This document shows, piece after piece, positions 1 to 7,461 of a stretch of 42,373 nt of DNA. The stretch spans positions 1 through 42,373 of the forward strand of contig CAMQZB010000014.1 of assembly GCA_947039455.1 (NCBI GenBank). The letters run 5' to 3'. A program made the position numbers and the translations under genes. The stretch is from an uncultured Clostridia bacterium (GTDB lineage: Bacteria > Bacillota > Clostridia > Christensenellales > CAMQZB01). The notes below the pieces were generated by a model. The model saw only the letters and a list, made by a program, of their open reading frames with translations, was not told the origin of the DNA and did no database searches. How positions within the stretch are numbered: position 1 is the first letter of the stretch; each line of letters starts with the position of its first letter.

Positions 1-96
1 TTTAAGGGCGCACAGCCCTTATGGGGTTTAAGGGCGCACAGCCCTTATGGGGTTTAAGGGCGCACAGCCCTTATGGGGTTTGGGGCAACGCCCCAT
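1..96. repeat. Triplicated 26-bp hairpin unit plus a terminal GGGGC hairpin
   Basis: Three exact head-to-tail copies of a 26-base unit fill 1-78. Each contains the hairpin AAGGGC-gcaca-GCCCTT followed by atgggg. They are followed at 79-95 by a second hairpin, GGGGC-aac-GCCCC. Read on the minus strand, the order is ATGGGGC-loop-GCCCC, then AAACCCCATAAGGGC-loop-GCCCTT. This matches the two-hairpin repeat seen elsewhere in the window, with the second hairpin amplified to three copies. It lies just past the 3' end of the ileS operon, so it may be transcribed and could act as an mRNA 3'-end structure. That role is inference. Confidence 0.85.
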
Positions 97-105
97 ATCC
101 AAAAC

Positions 106-801
106 TTACTTAATCATTAAATGACGTTCAATATCGAAAGCATTCCATGGTGCAAATTCTTCAGGTGGGTAAGCAATGAAAACCATGCGTTTTTTAGTAA
201 TAGGGTGATCGAATTTAAGTTCAGTAGCCCACAACGCAAGTTTACAAGTTTCTTTGCTACCGTATCTAACGTCACCGCAGATAGGCATAGTTTCTGCTGA
301 AAGTTGCACTCTGATTTGATGACCACGACCAGTGATAAGTCTGATTCTAAGCAAGTTATATTTGCCTTTAGTTTCTAACGTATCATAGATCAGTTCAGCA
401 CGTTTTGCACCTTCAGTAGCTGATGGAACAACGTGAACAGTATTAGTCATTGTGTTCTTTTTCAAGTAATGAACAAGAGTTCCTTGCTCTTCTTTTGGCT
501 TGCCAGAAACAACTGTAAGGTAACTTTTTTCAAAATCACGCTCTCGAATAGCTTCACAAACTCGTGACGCAGCTTTTGAAGTTTTAGCAAAAACCATAAC
601 TCCGCCAGTAGGTCTATCTAGCCTATGAACTAGACCAACAAAAGCGTTTCCAGCTTTCTTGTATTTTTCCACCAAGTATTTCTTGATGATAGTCAGCATA
701 TCTTCATCGCCAGAAATGTCTGGTTGTGATGGGATATTTTGTGGTTTTACCACAACAATAATGTGATTGTCTTCAAACAATACTTGTAATTCTTCTTTCA
801 T
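106..801 (-). CDS. RluA-family RNA pseudouridine synthase
   Basis: The predicted product of 231 residues isomerises uridine to pseudouridine in rRNA or tRNA; which site cannot be told. The family signature HRLDRPTGGVMVFAKT lies near residue 55, with the catalytic Asp in the RLD triplet. A later RLITGRGHQIRVQL stretch is the usual conserved RluA block. There is no S4 domain in front, so it resembles the short RluA/YqcB-like class rather than RluB/RluD. I chose the ATG at 801 because AAAGGAT precedes it and it follows the stop of the upstream methyltransferase by one base; an in-frame start at 906 would overlap that gene heavily. It is the last gene of the ileS operon. Confidence 0.9.
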   Translation of the reverse strand: MKEELQVLFEDNHIIVVVKPQNIPSQPDISGDEDMLTIIKKYLVEKYKKAGNAFVGLVHRLDRPTGGVMVFAKTSKAASRVCEAIRERDFEKSYLTVVSGKPKEEQGTLVHYLKKNTMTNTVHVVPSATEGAKRAELIYDTLETKGKYNLLRIRLITGRGHQIRVQLSAETMPICGDVRYGSKETCKLALWATELKFDHPITKKRMVFIAYPPEEFAPWNAFDIERHLMIK

Positions 802-802
802 A

Positions 803-1669
803 TTATATATCCTTTCCAATAAACATTCCACTTGCTCCGCAAGGTAGAACCATACCCTTTTCTTCTGTTTTAATACACACTTCGTAAGCTTCAACGCTCC
901 CTTCAAGATTGCTTAACGCACTTGACAAAATGTTTCCAAGTACAGCTGGTTGCAAGCCTGTTGTGTAACTATTAATTAAGAAAAACAGTGGTTTCTCTGA
1001 CAACACTTCTCCGCAAAGTTTCACAAGGTCGTAAATGCCTTCTTCAATCTTCCACATTTCACCGTTAGGTCCTCTTCCGTAAGAAGGTGGATCCATGATG
1101 ATTGCGTCGTATTTTCTTCCACGTCTAACTTCTCTTTGAACGAACTTGAAACAGTCGTCAACGATGTAACGAACTGGTCTGTCCTCTAGTCCGCTTAGTT
1201 TTACGTTTTCACCAGCACGTTCAACCATGCCTTTTGATGCATCGACGTGACACACAGCAGCGCCAGCTTTTAAGCAAGCAACCGTTGCACCACCAGTGTA
1301 TGCAAAAAGGTTTAGAACATTAATGTCACGACCTGCATTTTCAATTAGTTCACGCATTTTGTCCCAGTTCACCGCTTGTTCAGGGAACAAACCAGTATGT
1401 TTAAACCCCATTGGTTTAATCTTAAATTTCAAATCTTTATAAGAAATAACCCAACTTTCCGCTACGGGATTACGAAAATCCCATTGACCGCCACCGCTAG
1501 CACTTCTGCTATAGATACCGTCAAGGTCATCTCTGTTTGCCAAATCCTCTGATTTCCAAATTGCTTGAGGCTCTGGACGAAGAAGGGTAACGTCACCCCA
1601 CTTCTCAAGTTTTTCACCATTGCCTGTTGCAAGTACTTTATAATCGTTCCATTCAGATGCTAATTTCAT
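803..1669 (-). CDS. Class I SAM-dependent methyltransferase, RlmI/RlmK-like
   Basis: The 288-residue product has a Rossmann methyltransferase core. The SAM-binding motif NLFAYTGGATVACLKAGA sits in the first half, and the catalytic-type motif DPPSYGRGPNGEMW lies near residue 192. DPPSYG with a preceding FxYTGG loop is typical of the RlmI/RlmK 23S rRNA cytosine/guanine methyltransferase group, but the N-terminal PUA domain of RlmI is absent, so the substrate is uncertain. The ATG at 1669 is preceded by GAGGTAA, lying inside the last codons of ileS. The start follows the ileS stop by two bases, so translation is probably coupled. The neighbours ileS and a pseudouridine synthase fit a role in RNA modification. 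Confidence 0.85.
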   Translation of the reverse strand: MKLASEWNDYKVLATGNGEKLEKWGDVTLLRPEPQAIWKSEDLANRDDLDGIYSRSASGGGQWDFRNPVAESWVISYKDLKFKIKPMGFKHTGLFPEQAVNWDKMRELIENAGRDINVLNLFAYTGGATVACLKAGAAVCHVDASKGMVERAGENVKLSGLEDRPVRYIVDDCFKFVQREVRRGRKYDAIIMDPPSYGRGPNGEMWKIEEGIYDLVKLCGEVLSEKPLFFLINSYTTGLQPAVLGNILSSALSNLEGSVEAYEVCIKTEEKGMVLPCGASGMFIGKDI

Positions 1670-1671
1670 TT

Positions 1672-4600
1672 TTACTTCGTTACCTCTACTGAAAGTGTCA
1701 CTTTCTCGCCATTGATGTCCCATTCTTTAGTAAAGCCAGAAAGATTTGTTGAAATACTTTCCGCAAGAACGTCGTTAGCGATGCTGTTTCCTTTGTTTTT
1801 GAATACATTAGCAAGAGTTTCTTCCGCATTGTATCCCACTGTAATTCTATCTACCACATCAAAGTTGGCTTCTTTTCTCATAGTTTGAATTTTAGAAACA
1901 AGTTCACGCTCGAACCCTTCTTCAATCAAATCCGCAGTTAAATTCGTGTCAAGGACTACTGTTAATCCTCTATCACTTTCCGCAGCGAAACCTACTTTAT
2001 TAATATTTGAAATCAATAAATCATCTTCTTTCACAACAACTTCAACATCACCGCTTACAGTGAATTTAAATTCGCCACCAGCTCTCACTATTTTCACAAT
2101 AGCGTCAGCATCAGAAGTTGATAAATATTCTTTAATAGCGCCGATATGTTTTCCGTAAACTTTACCCATAGTTCTTAATTGAGGTTTAAGTTCATAAGAA
2201 ATAAATTCTTCATCAGCAATATATTTTTCACAGTTTTTCACGTTTAATTCTTCCGCAATAACGTTCTTTAATTCCTCTGATAATTCAAAGTCACGACCAC
2301 CAAAATACATTTTCGCCAAAGGTTGACGGTTTTTGATGTTAGCTTTGTTTCTACTTGCACGACCAAGAACTACTACGTCCAAAACATTCTCCATTCCAAC
2401 TTCTAACTCACTATTAATCATAGCTTCGTTGCAAGTAGGATAGTTTGTTAAATGTATTGAAATAGGCGCTGATTTATCAACTGATTTAACTAGGTTTTGA
2501 TAAATTTCTTCAGCAACAAACGGTGTAAACGGAGCTGTTAGTGTAGCAATTGTTACTAACACTTCATGCAATGTTTTGAAAGCTGAAATTTTGTCACCTT
2601 CCATACCTTTGCCCCAGAATCTTTCACGGCCACGACGAACGTACCAGTTTGAAAGCTCGTCAGTGAACGCCATAATTTTCTTAGCTGAATCAGTGATGTT
2701 GAAAGCATTTAAACCATCATTCACTTCTTTAACTAACGTATTTAATTTAGATAAAATCCATTTGTCCATCAACGTTAATTCTAAGTCTTTTAATTGATAT
2801 TTAGTTGGATCAAATTTGTCGATATTTGCATAAAGAACATAGAACGCATAAGTGTTCCAAAGTGTTCCCATGTATTTTCTTTGAGCTTCAGCAACCGCTT
2901 CGTGAGAATATCTTGATGGCAACCAAGGAGCAGATGCAGTGTAGAAATACCAACGGATTGCGTCAGAACCTACTTTGTCTAAAGCCTCGTCAGGAGCAAC
3001 TACATTGCCCTTGTGCTTACTCATTTTCACGCCGTCTTTATCACCTACGTGACCCATAACGATACAATTTTTAAACGGTGCTTTATCAAACAAGATAGTT
3101 GAAATAGCCATTAAGCTATAGAACCAACCACGAGTTTGGTCAACAGCCTCTGAGATGAAATCTGCAGGGAAATGTTGATTGAATTTATCTTGATTTTCAA
3201 ATGGGTAATGCCATTGTGCGAAAGGCATAGAACCAGAATCATACCAACAATCCACTACTTCAGGAACACGGTGAACCGTTTTTCCGCAGTCTGGACATGG
3301 GTAAGTGCATTCATCTATATAAGGTCTGTGCAATTCAATGTCGCCAGTGATATTACACATTTCTTTCAATTCCGCTTTGCTTCCCATAACGTGAGTATGA
3401 CCGCACTCGCATTTCCAAATTGGAAGTGGAGTTCCCCAATATCTTTCTCTAGATACTGCCCAATCAACTACGCCTTCTAAGAAGTTTCCGAATCTAGCCT
3501 CACCGATTGCTTTTGGCAACCAGTTAACAGTTTTATTATTTGCAACAAGTTTTTCTCTCATTTCAGTCATTTTGATGAACCAAGAGCTTCTTGCGTAATA
3601 AAGCAATGGCGTATCACATCTCCAACAATGTGGATAGCTATGCTCGTACATCATAGTTTTGAAATTCAGTCCACGTGCTTTAAGGTTTTCTATAACCCAA
3701 GGGTCACTAGCTTTTGCACCACGTCCAGCAATCTCGCCAGCTTCCGCCACGAACTCGCCTTTAGTATTTACCATTTGAACAAATGGAAGACCGTATCTCT
3801 TTCCGATTTTAGAATCGTCCTCACCGAAAGCTGGTGCAATATGAACTATACCAGAACCGTCTTTCAAAGTAACATAAGTATCAGTTACGATGTAGTAGGC
3901 TTTCTCTTTAGGTTTAGCCCAATCGTACAAAGGAACGTAAGAACGACCTTCATAGAATGAACCTTTATTTTCTGAAACTATTTCAAAAGTTCCTTCTTCA
4001 AACAAATTAGCTACAAGCTCTTTCGCTAAAATTAGGTACTCATCACCAGATTTAATTTTCACGTACATTTCGTCAGGGTTCATGCAAAGTGCAACGTTTG
4101 ACGGCAATGTCCATGGAGTAGTTGTCCAAGCAAGATAGAAAGTATTTTCTTCATCAGTTGAAATGAACTTAGCAAAAACAGATTTTTCTTTTACTGTTTT
4201 ATAGCCTTGCGCAACTTCGTGAGAAGACAATGCTGTTCCACAACGTGGGCAATATGGTACTACTTTGTAACCTTTGTAAAGCAAATCTTTCTTAGCTATT
4301 TCAGAGAAAGACCACCACACTGATTCAATATAGTTATCGTCATAAGTAACGTATGGATCTTCCATGTCAGCCCAAAAACCAACTTTGTCAGACATAACTT
4401 CCCATTCGCCTTTATACTTCCAAACGGATTCTTTACATTGTTTTATAAATGCCTCAATACCGTAACTCTCAATTTCACTTTTTCCGTCAATCCCAAGTAA
4501 TTTTTCAACCTCAAGTTCAACTGGCAATCCATGAGTATCCCAACCAGCTTTTCTTAAAACGTTCTCACCTTTCATTGAATGAAAGCGCGGTATTATATCC

Positions 4601-4797
4601 TTGATTGAACGAGTTAGAACGTGACCGATATGCGGTTTTCCGTTAGCCGTTGGAGGGCCGTCATAAAAAGTAAAATTACGGTCGCTTAAAGCACCCCTTT
4701 CTTGACTTTTTTCGAATATTTTATTCTCTTTCCAAAACTTTAAAACCTCCGCTTCACGATCCACGAAGTTTAAAGTTGTGTCAACATTTTTATACAT
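1672..4797 (-). CDS. ileS: Isoleucyl-tRNA synthetase, long type
   Basis: Charges tRNA-Ile with isoleucine in the cytosol. The 1041-residue product carries the class I signature HIGH at residues 56-59, inside GPPTANGKPHIGHVLTR, and KMSKH near residue 591. Paired cysteines (CPRC, CWRC, CECGH, CPDC) are suited to zinc binding. The editing domain (TTTPWTLPSN region) and the anticodon-binding domain are present. Length and motif style match the IleRS2 class, about 1030-1050 residues, rather than the shorter classical bacterial enzyme of about 920. The start at 4797 has GGAGAG in front; an in-frame TTG two codons upstream is less likely. It leads an operon with a methyltransferase and a pseudouridine synthase. 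Confidence 0.97.
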   Translation of the reverse strand: MYKNVDTTLNFVDREAEVLKFWKENKIFEKSQERGALSDRNFTFYDGPPTANGKPHIGHVLTRSIKDIIPRFHSMKGENVLRKAGWDTHGLPVELEVEKLLGIDGKSEIESYGIEAFIKQCKESVWKYKGEWEVMSDKVGFWADMEDPYVTYDDNYIESVWWSFSEIAKKDLLYKGYKVVPYCPRCGTALSSHEVAQGYKTVKEKSVFAKFISTDEENTFYLAWTTTPWTLPSNVALCMNPDEMYVKIKSGDEYLILAKELVANLFEEGTFEIVSENKGSFYEGRSYVPLYDWAKPKEKAYYIVTDTYVTLKDGSGIVHIAPAFGEDDSKIGKRYGLPFVQMVNTKGEFVAEAGEIAGRGAKASDPWVIENLKARGLNFKTMMYEHSYPHCWRCDTPLLYYARSSWFIKMTEMREKLVANNKTVNWLPKAIGEARFGNFLEGVVDWAVSRERYWGTPLPIWKCECGHTHVMGSKAELKEMCNITGDIELHRPYIDECTYPCPDCGKTVHRVPEVVDCWYDSGSMPFAQWHYPFENQDKFNQHFPADFISEAVDQTRGWFYSLMAISTILFDKAPFKNCIVMGHVGDKDGVKMSKHKGNVVAPDEALDKVGSDAIRWYFYTASAPWLPSRYSHEAVAEAQRKYMGTLWNTYAFYVLYANIDKFDPTKYQLKDLELTLMDKWILSKLNTLVKEVNDGLNAFNITDSAKKIMAFTDELSNWYVRRGRERFWGKGMEGDKISAFKTLHEVLVTIATLTAPFTPFVAEEIYQNLVKSVDKSAPISIHLTNYPTCNEAMINSELEVGMENVLDVVVLGRASRNKANIKNRQPLAKMYFGGRDFELSEELKNVIAEELNVKNCEKYIADEEFISYELKPQLRTMGKVYGKHIGAIKEYLSTSDADAIVKIVRAGGEFKFTVSGDVEVVVKEDDLLISNINKVGFAAESDRGLTVVLDTNLTADLIEEGFERELVSKIQTMRKEANFDVVDRITVGYNAEETLANVFKNKGNSIANDVLAESISTNLSGFTKEWDINGEKVTLSVEVTK

Positions 4798-4880
4798 TGT
4801 CAACTCTCCTTTTCTATATATCTTTTAGAATATTATCTACATAATTAACGCTGTCTATCCTATAACAGTACAGCTATATA

Positions 4881-4910
4881 ATTTTAGTCTATTTAGCACT
4901 AAATTGTCAA
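4881..4910 (-). promoter_or_regulatory. Sigma-A-type promoter of the ileS operon
   Basis: On the minus strand, TTGACA (4910-4905), an 18-base spacer and TAAAAT (4886-4881) form a strong vegetative promoter. It predicts a start near 4874 and a leader of about 76 bases before the ileS ATG. The leader is too short for a T-box and contains no T-box antiterminator motif. Confidence 0.7.
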
Positions 4911-5035
4911 GAACAATTTTGATGTGAGTAAAGAAAAACTCCGTGATTTCTACTATTTTCGCTATAATTGTAAGTTATTAGCAAAAGTACGTAAATTTCA
5001 CACAATATTTGTCAGTGAATAGTATGTTTTTTTGC

Positions 5036-5064
5036 TTTACATTTTTTAGAATATCATTTATAAT
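5036..5064 (+). promoter_or_regulatory. Sigma-A-type promoter of the SRP RNA gene
   Basis: TTTACA at 5036-5041, a 17-base spacer and a perfect TATAAT at 5059-5064. The predicted start is at about 5071, which is exactly where the terminal helix of the SRP RNA begins. Confidence 0.85.
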
Positions 5065-5070
5065 ACTACT

Positions 5071-5339
5071 ACTATGCTAGATGGGGAATTAGCGGTGCCC
5101 TGTAACATGCAATCCGCTACAGCATGATTGAATGCCCCGTATAGGCAACGTATGGTGAATGCAGACTGATGTGTGGGATGTTGATTTCAAGGTCTTATGC
5201 AACAAGTCCAAGCGAACCGTGTCAGGACAGGAATGTAGCAGCACTAAACTTGTGCACTTGTGTGCCATAAGGTAGCTTTGTAGGAGTTACCTATATCTTT
5301 AACGATTTGGTGTATAGTTGTCGAGCGGGGATGCATAGT
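5071..5339 (+). ncRNA. ffs: Large signal recognition particle RNA (scRNA / 4.5S-type with Alu domain)
   Basis: The RNA of the signal recognition particle, which binds Ffh and pauses and targets membrane-protein translation. The 5' ACTATGC (5071-5077) pairs perfectly with GCATAGT (5333-5339), giving about 269 nt, the size of Bacillus-type SRP RNA. The Alu-domain block AGCGGTGCC ... ATCCGCTACAGCA ... ATTGAATGCC follows at once. The Ffh-binding helix 8 appears as GTCAGGACAGG AATGTAGCAGCA (5221-5243), with a GGAA tetraloop and AGCAGC internal loop. The tetraloop is closed by A-U rather than the usual C-G. A promoter and a terminator flank it tightly. Confidence 0.93.
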
Positions 5340-5352
5340 ATTTTGAATGTAA

Positions 5353-5388
5353 ACGTATTTTGATTTTTATCAAAGTACGTTTTTTTTT
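5353..5388 (+). terminator. Rho-independent terminator of the SRP RNA
   Basis: An 11-bp stem (ACGTATTTTGA at 5353-5363 with TCAAAGTACGT at 5370-5380, one G-U pair) is followed by a run of about ten T. It lies 13 bases after the end of the SRP RNA. Confidence 0.9.
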
Positions 5389-5430
5389 GGGTTTTTATGG
5401 GTTTTATCTTTAGTGAAGTAGTTTGATGAA

Positions 5431-5567
5431 TTTATTTTTGATGTCTCATTAACGTTCGTTGGTTGATATTTGGAGAATTCGTTAGGAAAGTTTTTTGAAA
5501 AATTATTTTTGCTGTCTCTCTAGAGTTAGTTGGTTGATATTTGGTGATTACGTTAGGAATGTTTTTT
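5431..5567. repeat. Two degenerate 66-base direct repeats, 71-base period
   Basis: Copy 1 (5431-5496) and copy 2 (5502-5567) align without gaps. They share TTATTTTTG, TGTCTC, GTTGGTTGATATTTGG, CGTTAGGAA and GTTTTTT, with about a fifth to a quarter of positions differing. No open reading frame or strong hairpin explains them. Nothing else is recognisable in 5390-5650. Confidence 0.75.
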
Positions 5568-5656
5568 TATTTTGTTTGTTCGTGAGTAAAGTATTTTGCT
5601 GAGACTTTTCTTGCTACCTGACTAAGGTTGTTTTGTTTATCAACTTATTCACGTTT

Positions 5657-5726
5657 TTGTCAGGGCTCTGCCCCGGACGCCCCCGCAAAAGGGCACGTTA
5701 CCGTCCCTTTTGAAACCCTCTTGGAC
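5657..5726. repeat. Degenerate copy of the two-hairpin G/C-rich repeat
   Basis: Contains the short palindrome GGGCTCTGCCC (5664-5674) and, after a C-rich stretch, AAAAGGG (5687-5693) pairing with CCCTTTT (5705-5711). The hairpin pair and the G/C richness match the family repeated elsewhere in the window, but the sequence is diverged. Confidence 0.5.
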
Positions 5727-5920
5727 ATGAGTTCAGTTCGAGATAAACGAGTTTTGTTGCTTGCTCTCTATAAAAATAGGTGAACGACTTGACGAAGATT
5801 TTTCTTTCGTGGGGTTGTAGGTTTCGTGATTTATTAAGTTGCTTGGGTTTTAATATTGGATTTATTTTTTATGCAATTATCAAAATCGCGAAGAAAAATT
5901 ACTCTTCTACATTCCCAGTA

Positions 5921-6154
5921 AAATTTCCCATACAAAAAGAGGGTCAAGGGGCTCAAGCTCCTTGTGGGGTTTGGGGTGAAACCCCATTTTACTAAAGAAA
6001 CACAACAAAACAGCGTATTAATATTATCTGCAGTATTTCGTCCTATCCCAATAAATTTCCCACACAAAAAAAAGCGGGTCAAGGGGCTCAGCTCCTTGTG
6101 GGGTTTGGGGTGAAACCCCATTTTACTAAACGAACACAACAAAACAGCGTATTA
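5921..6154. repeat. Direct pair of ~100-base two-hairpin repeats
   Basis: Copies at 5921-6020 and 6053-6154 are nearly identical. Each has AAATTTCCCA, then GGGTCAAGGGGCTC, AGCTCCTTGTGGGGTTTGGGG, TGAAACCCCATTTTACTAAA and ACACAACAAAACAGCGTATTA. Both hairpins of the family are visible: AAGGGGCT with AGCTCCTT, and GGGGTGAAACCCC. Read on the minus strand, each carries the TTCGTTTAGTAAAATGGGG leader. The pair fills the spacer upstream of pepT. A minus-strand reading frame running through both copies (5834-6142) is an artefact of the repeat. Confidence 0.85.
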
Positions 6155-6176
6155 TTAGCAATAGCAGTAGTTTTGA

Positions 6177-6205
6177 TTGCGTTTTTTTGGATTATTTAAT
6201 ATACT
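6177..6205 (+). promoter_or_regulatory. Possible pepT promoter
   Basis: TTGCGT at 6177-6182, a 17-base spacer and TATACT at 6200-6205, giving a start about 20 bases before the pepT ATG. The -35 box is weak, so this is tentative. A GGAGA ribosome site follows at 6220-6224. Confidence 0.4.
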
Positions 6206-6232
6206 AAAGAGAAAACTGTGGAGAATTAAAAT

Positions 6233-7441
6233 ATGCACAAGAATGTTTTGGATAGATTTATTAAATATTGTAAGTTTGAGACTACTTCAGTTGATGATGC
6301 TGGGGTAACGCCTAGTTCGGACAATCAGTTCGTTCTTGCTCGAGAATTAAGGAGTGAGATGGAGCGGATAGGGTTGACTGATGTTCAGTTGGACGATAAC
6401 TGTTACCTTTTTGGAAAGTTGGCTGGAAATAGTGACAGCAAGGAAAAGATTGGTTTTATTTCTCATATCGATACTTCAAATTCCGTTTCAGGAAAAAATG
6501 TTGATCCTCAAATTATTAAATATTTGGGTGGCGACATAAAACTGAAAAGTGGACGAGTTATTGAGCTTTCTAAAAACCCTGATTTGAATGATTACGTGGG
6601 GCAAGATATTGTCACTTCAACTGGCGATACGTTGCTTGGTTGTGACGATAAAGGCGGTATTGCAATTATCATGACTGCTATGGAATATCTTATTAATCAC
6701 CCTGAAATTCCTCATGGCGAAATTTCTGTGGCTTTCACTCCTGATGAAGAAATTGGTTGCGGTGCGGATCACTTTGATGTGAAAGGCTTTGACGCAAACT
6801 TTGCTTACACTGTTGACGGTGGTAAATTAGGTGAGATTGAGTATGAGAACTTCAACGCAGGAAGTGCGTTTATCACTATTAACGGAAAAAGTTTTCACCC
6901 TGGTGACAGCAAAAACAAAATGGTGAATGCGTGCCTTGTACTTGCGGAATTAATCACTCTTTTCCCTGCGCACCAAACACCAGCTACTACTGAAGGTTAC
7001 GAAGGGTTCTATCACTTTGACGGCGTAACGGCTTCTTGCCAAGAGGCGAAGTGTGAAATTATTATTCGTGATCATGACACTACTAAGTTTAATTTGAAAA
7101 TGGATTTCGTGAAAAACGCTTGTGACTTTTTAAATAAAAAACACGGCGAAAATACAGTAGTATGCAAAAGCAAAGAATCTTACTACAACATGAAAGAACA
7201 AATTTTGCCACACTTCCACCTTGTGGAAAATGCAAAAAACGCAATGACGGAATGTGGCATTGAGCCTATTATTATTCCAATTCGTGGCGGTACTGACGGT
7301 TCACGACTATCATTTATGGGGCTTCCTTGTCCTAACATTTCCACTGGTGGGCACAACTTCCATGGATATCAAGAGTATGTCCCTGTGGCTTCTTTAGAGA
7401 AAATGGTTGATGTTGTTGTGGCAATAGCTAAAAAATATTAA
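6233..7441 (+). CDS. pepT: Peptidase T (tripeptide aminopeptidase, M20 family)
   Basis: Removes the N-terminal residue from tripeptides in the cytosol. The 402-residue product is close to the usual 405-410. Two-zinc ligands are visible: His78 and Asp80 in GFISHIDTSNS, Asp in LLGCDDKGG, the Glu pair in FTPDEEIGCGADHF, Asp in YTVDGGKLGEIEYENFNA, and the final His in STGGHNFHGYQEYVP. The motif GGTDGSRLSFMGLPCPN is characteristic of PepT. The ATG at 6233 has GGAGA 8 bases upstream. The next gene starts 20 bases downstream, so the two are probably co-transcribed. Confidence 0.96.
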   Translation: MHKNVLDRFIKYCKFETTSVDDAGVTPSSDNQFVLARELRSEMERIGLTDVQLDDNCYLFGKLAGNSDSKEKIGFISHIDTSNSVSGKNVDPQIIKYLGGDIKLKSGRVIELSKNPDLNDYVGQDIVTSTGDTLLGCDDKGGIAIIMTAMEYLINHPEIPHGEISVAFTPDEEIGCGADHFDVKGFDANFAYTVDGGKLGEIEYENFNAGSAFITINGKSFHPGDSKNKMVNACLVLAELITLFPAHQTPATTEGYEGFYHFDGVTASCQEAKCEIIIRDHDTTKFNLKMDFVKNACDFLNKKHGENTVVCKSKESYYNMKEQILPHFHLVENAKNAMTECGIEPIIIPIRGGTDGSRLSFMGLPCPNISTGGHNFHGYQEYVPVASLEKMVDVVVAIAKKY

Positions 7442-7461
7442 GAAAATATATGGAGAATCTA

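Noticed and set aside
1-78. Tandem repeats as a CRISPR array
   Set aside because: The 26-base units abut directly with no spacers, and no cas genes are present.
4798-5070. T-box riboswitch in front of ileS
   Set aside because: No AGGGTGG-type antiterminator sequence or terminator is present, and the promoter leaves too little leader.
5834-6142. Minus-strand reading frame of about 100 residues
   Set aside because: It runs through both copies of the non-coding repeat, has an internal duplication that mirrors the DNA repeat, and has no ribosome site.
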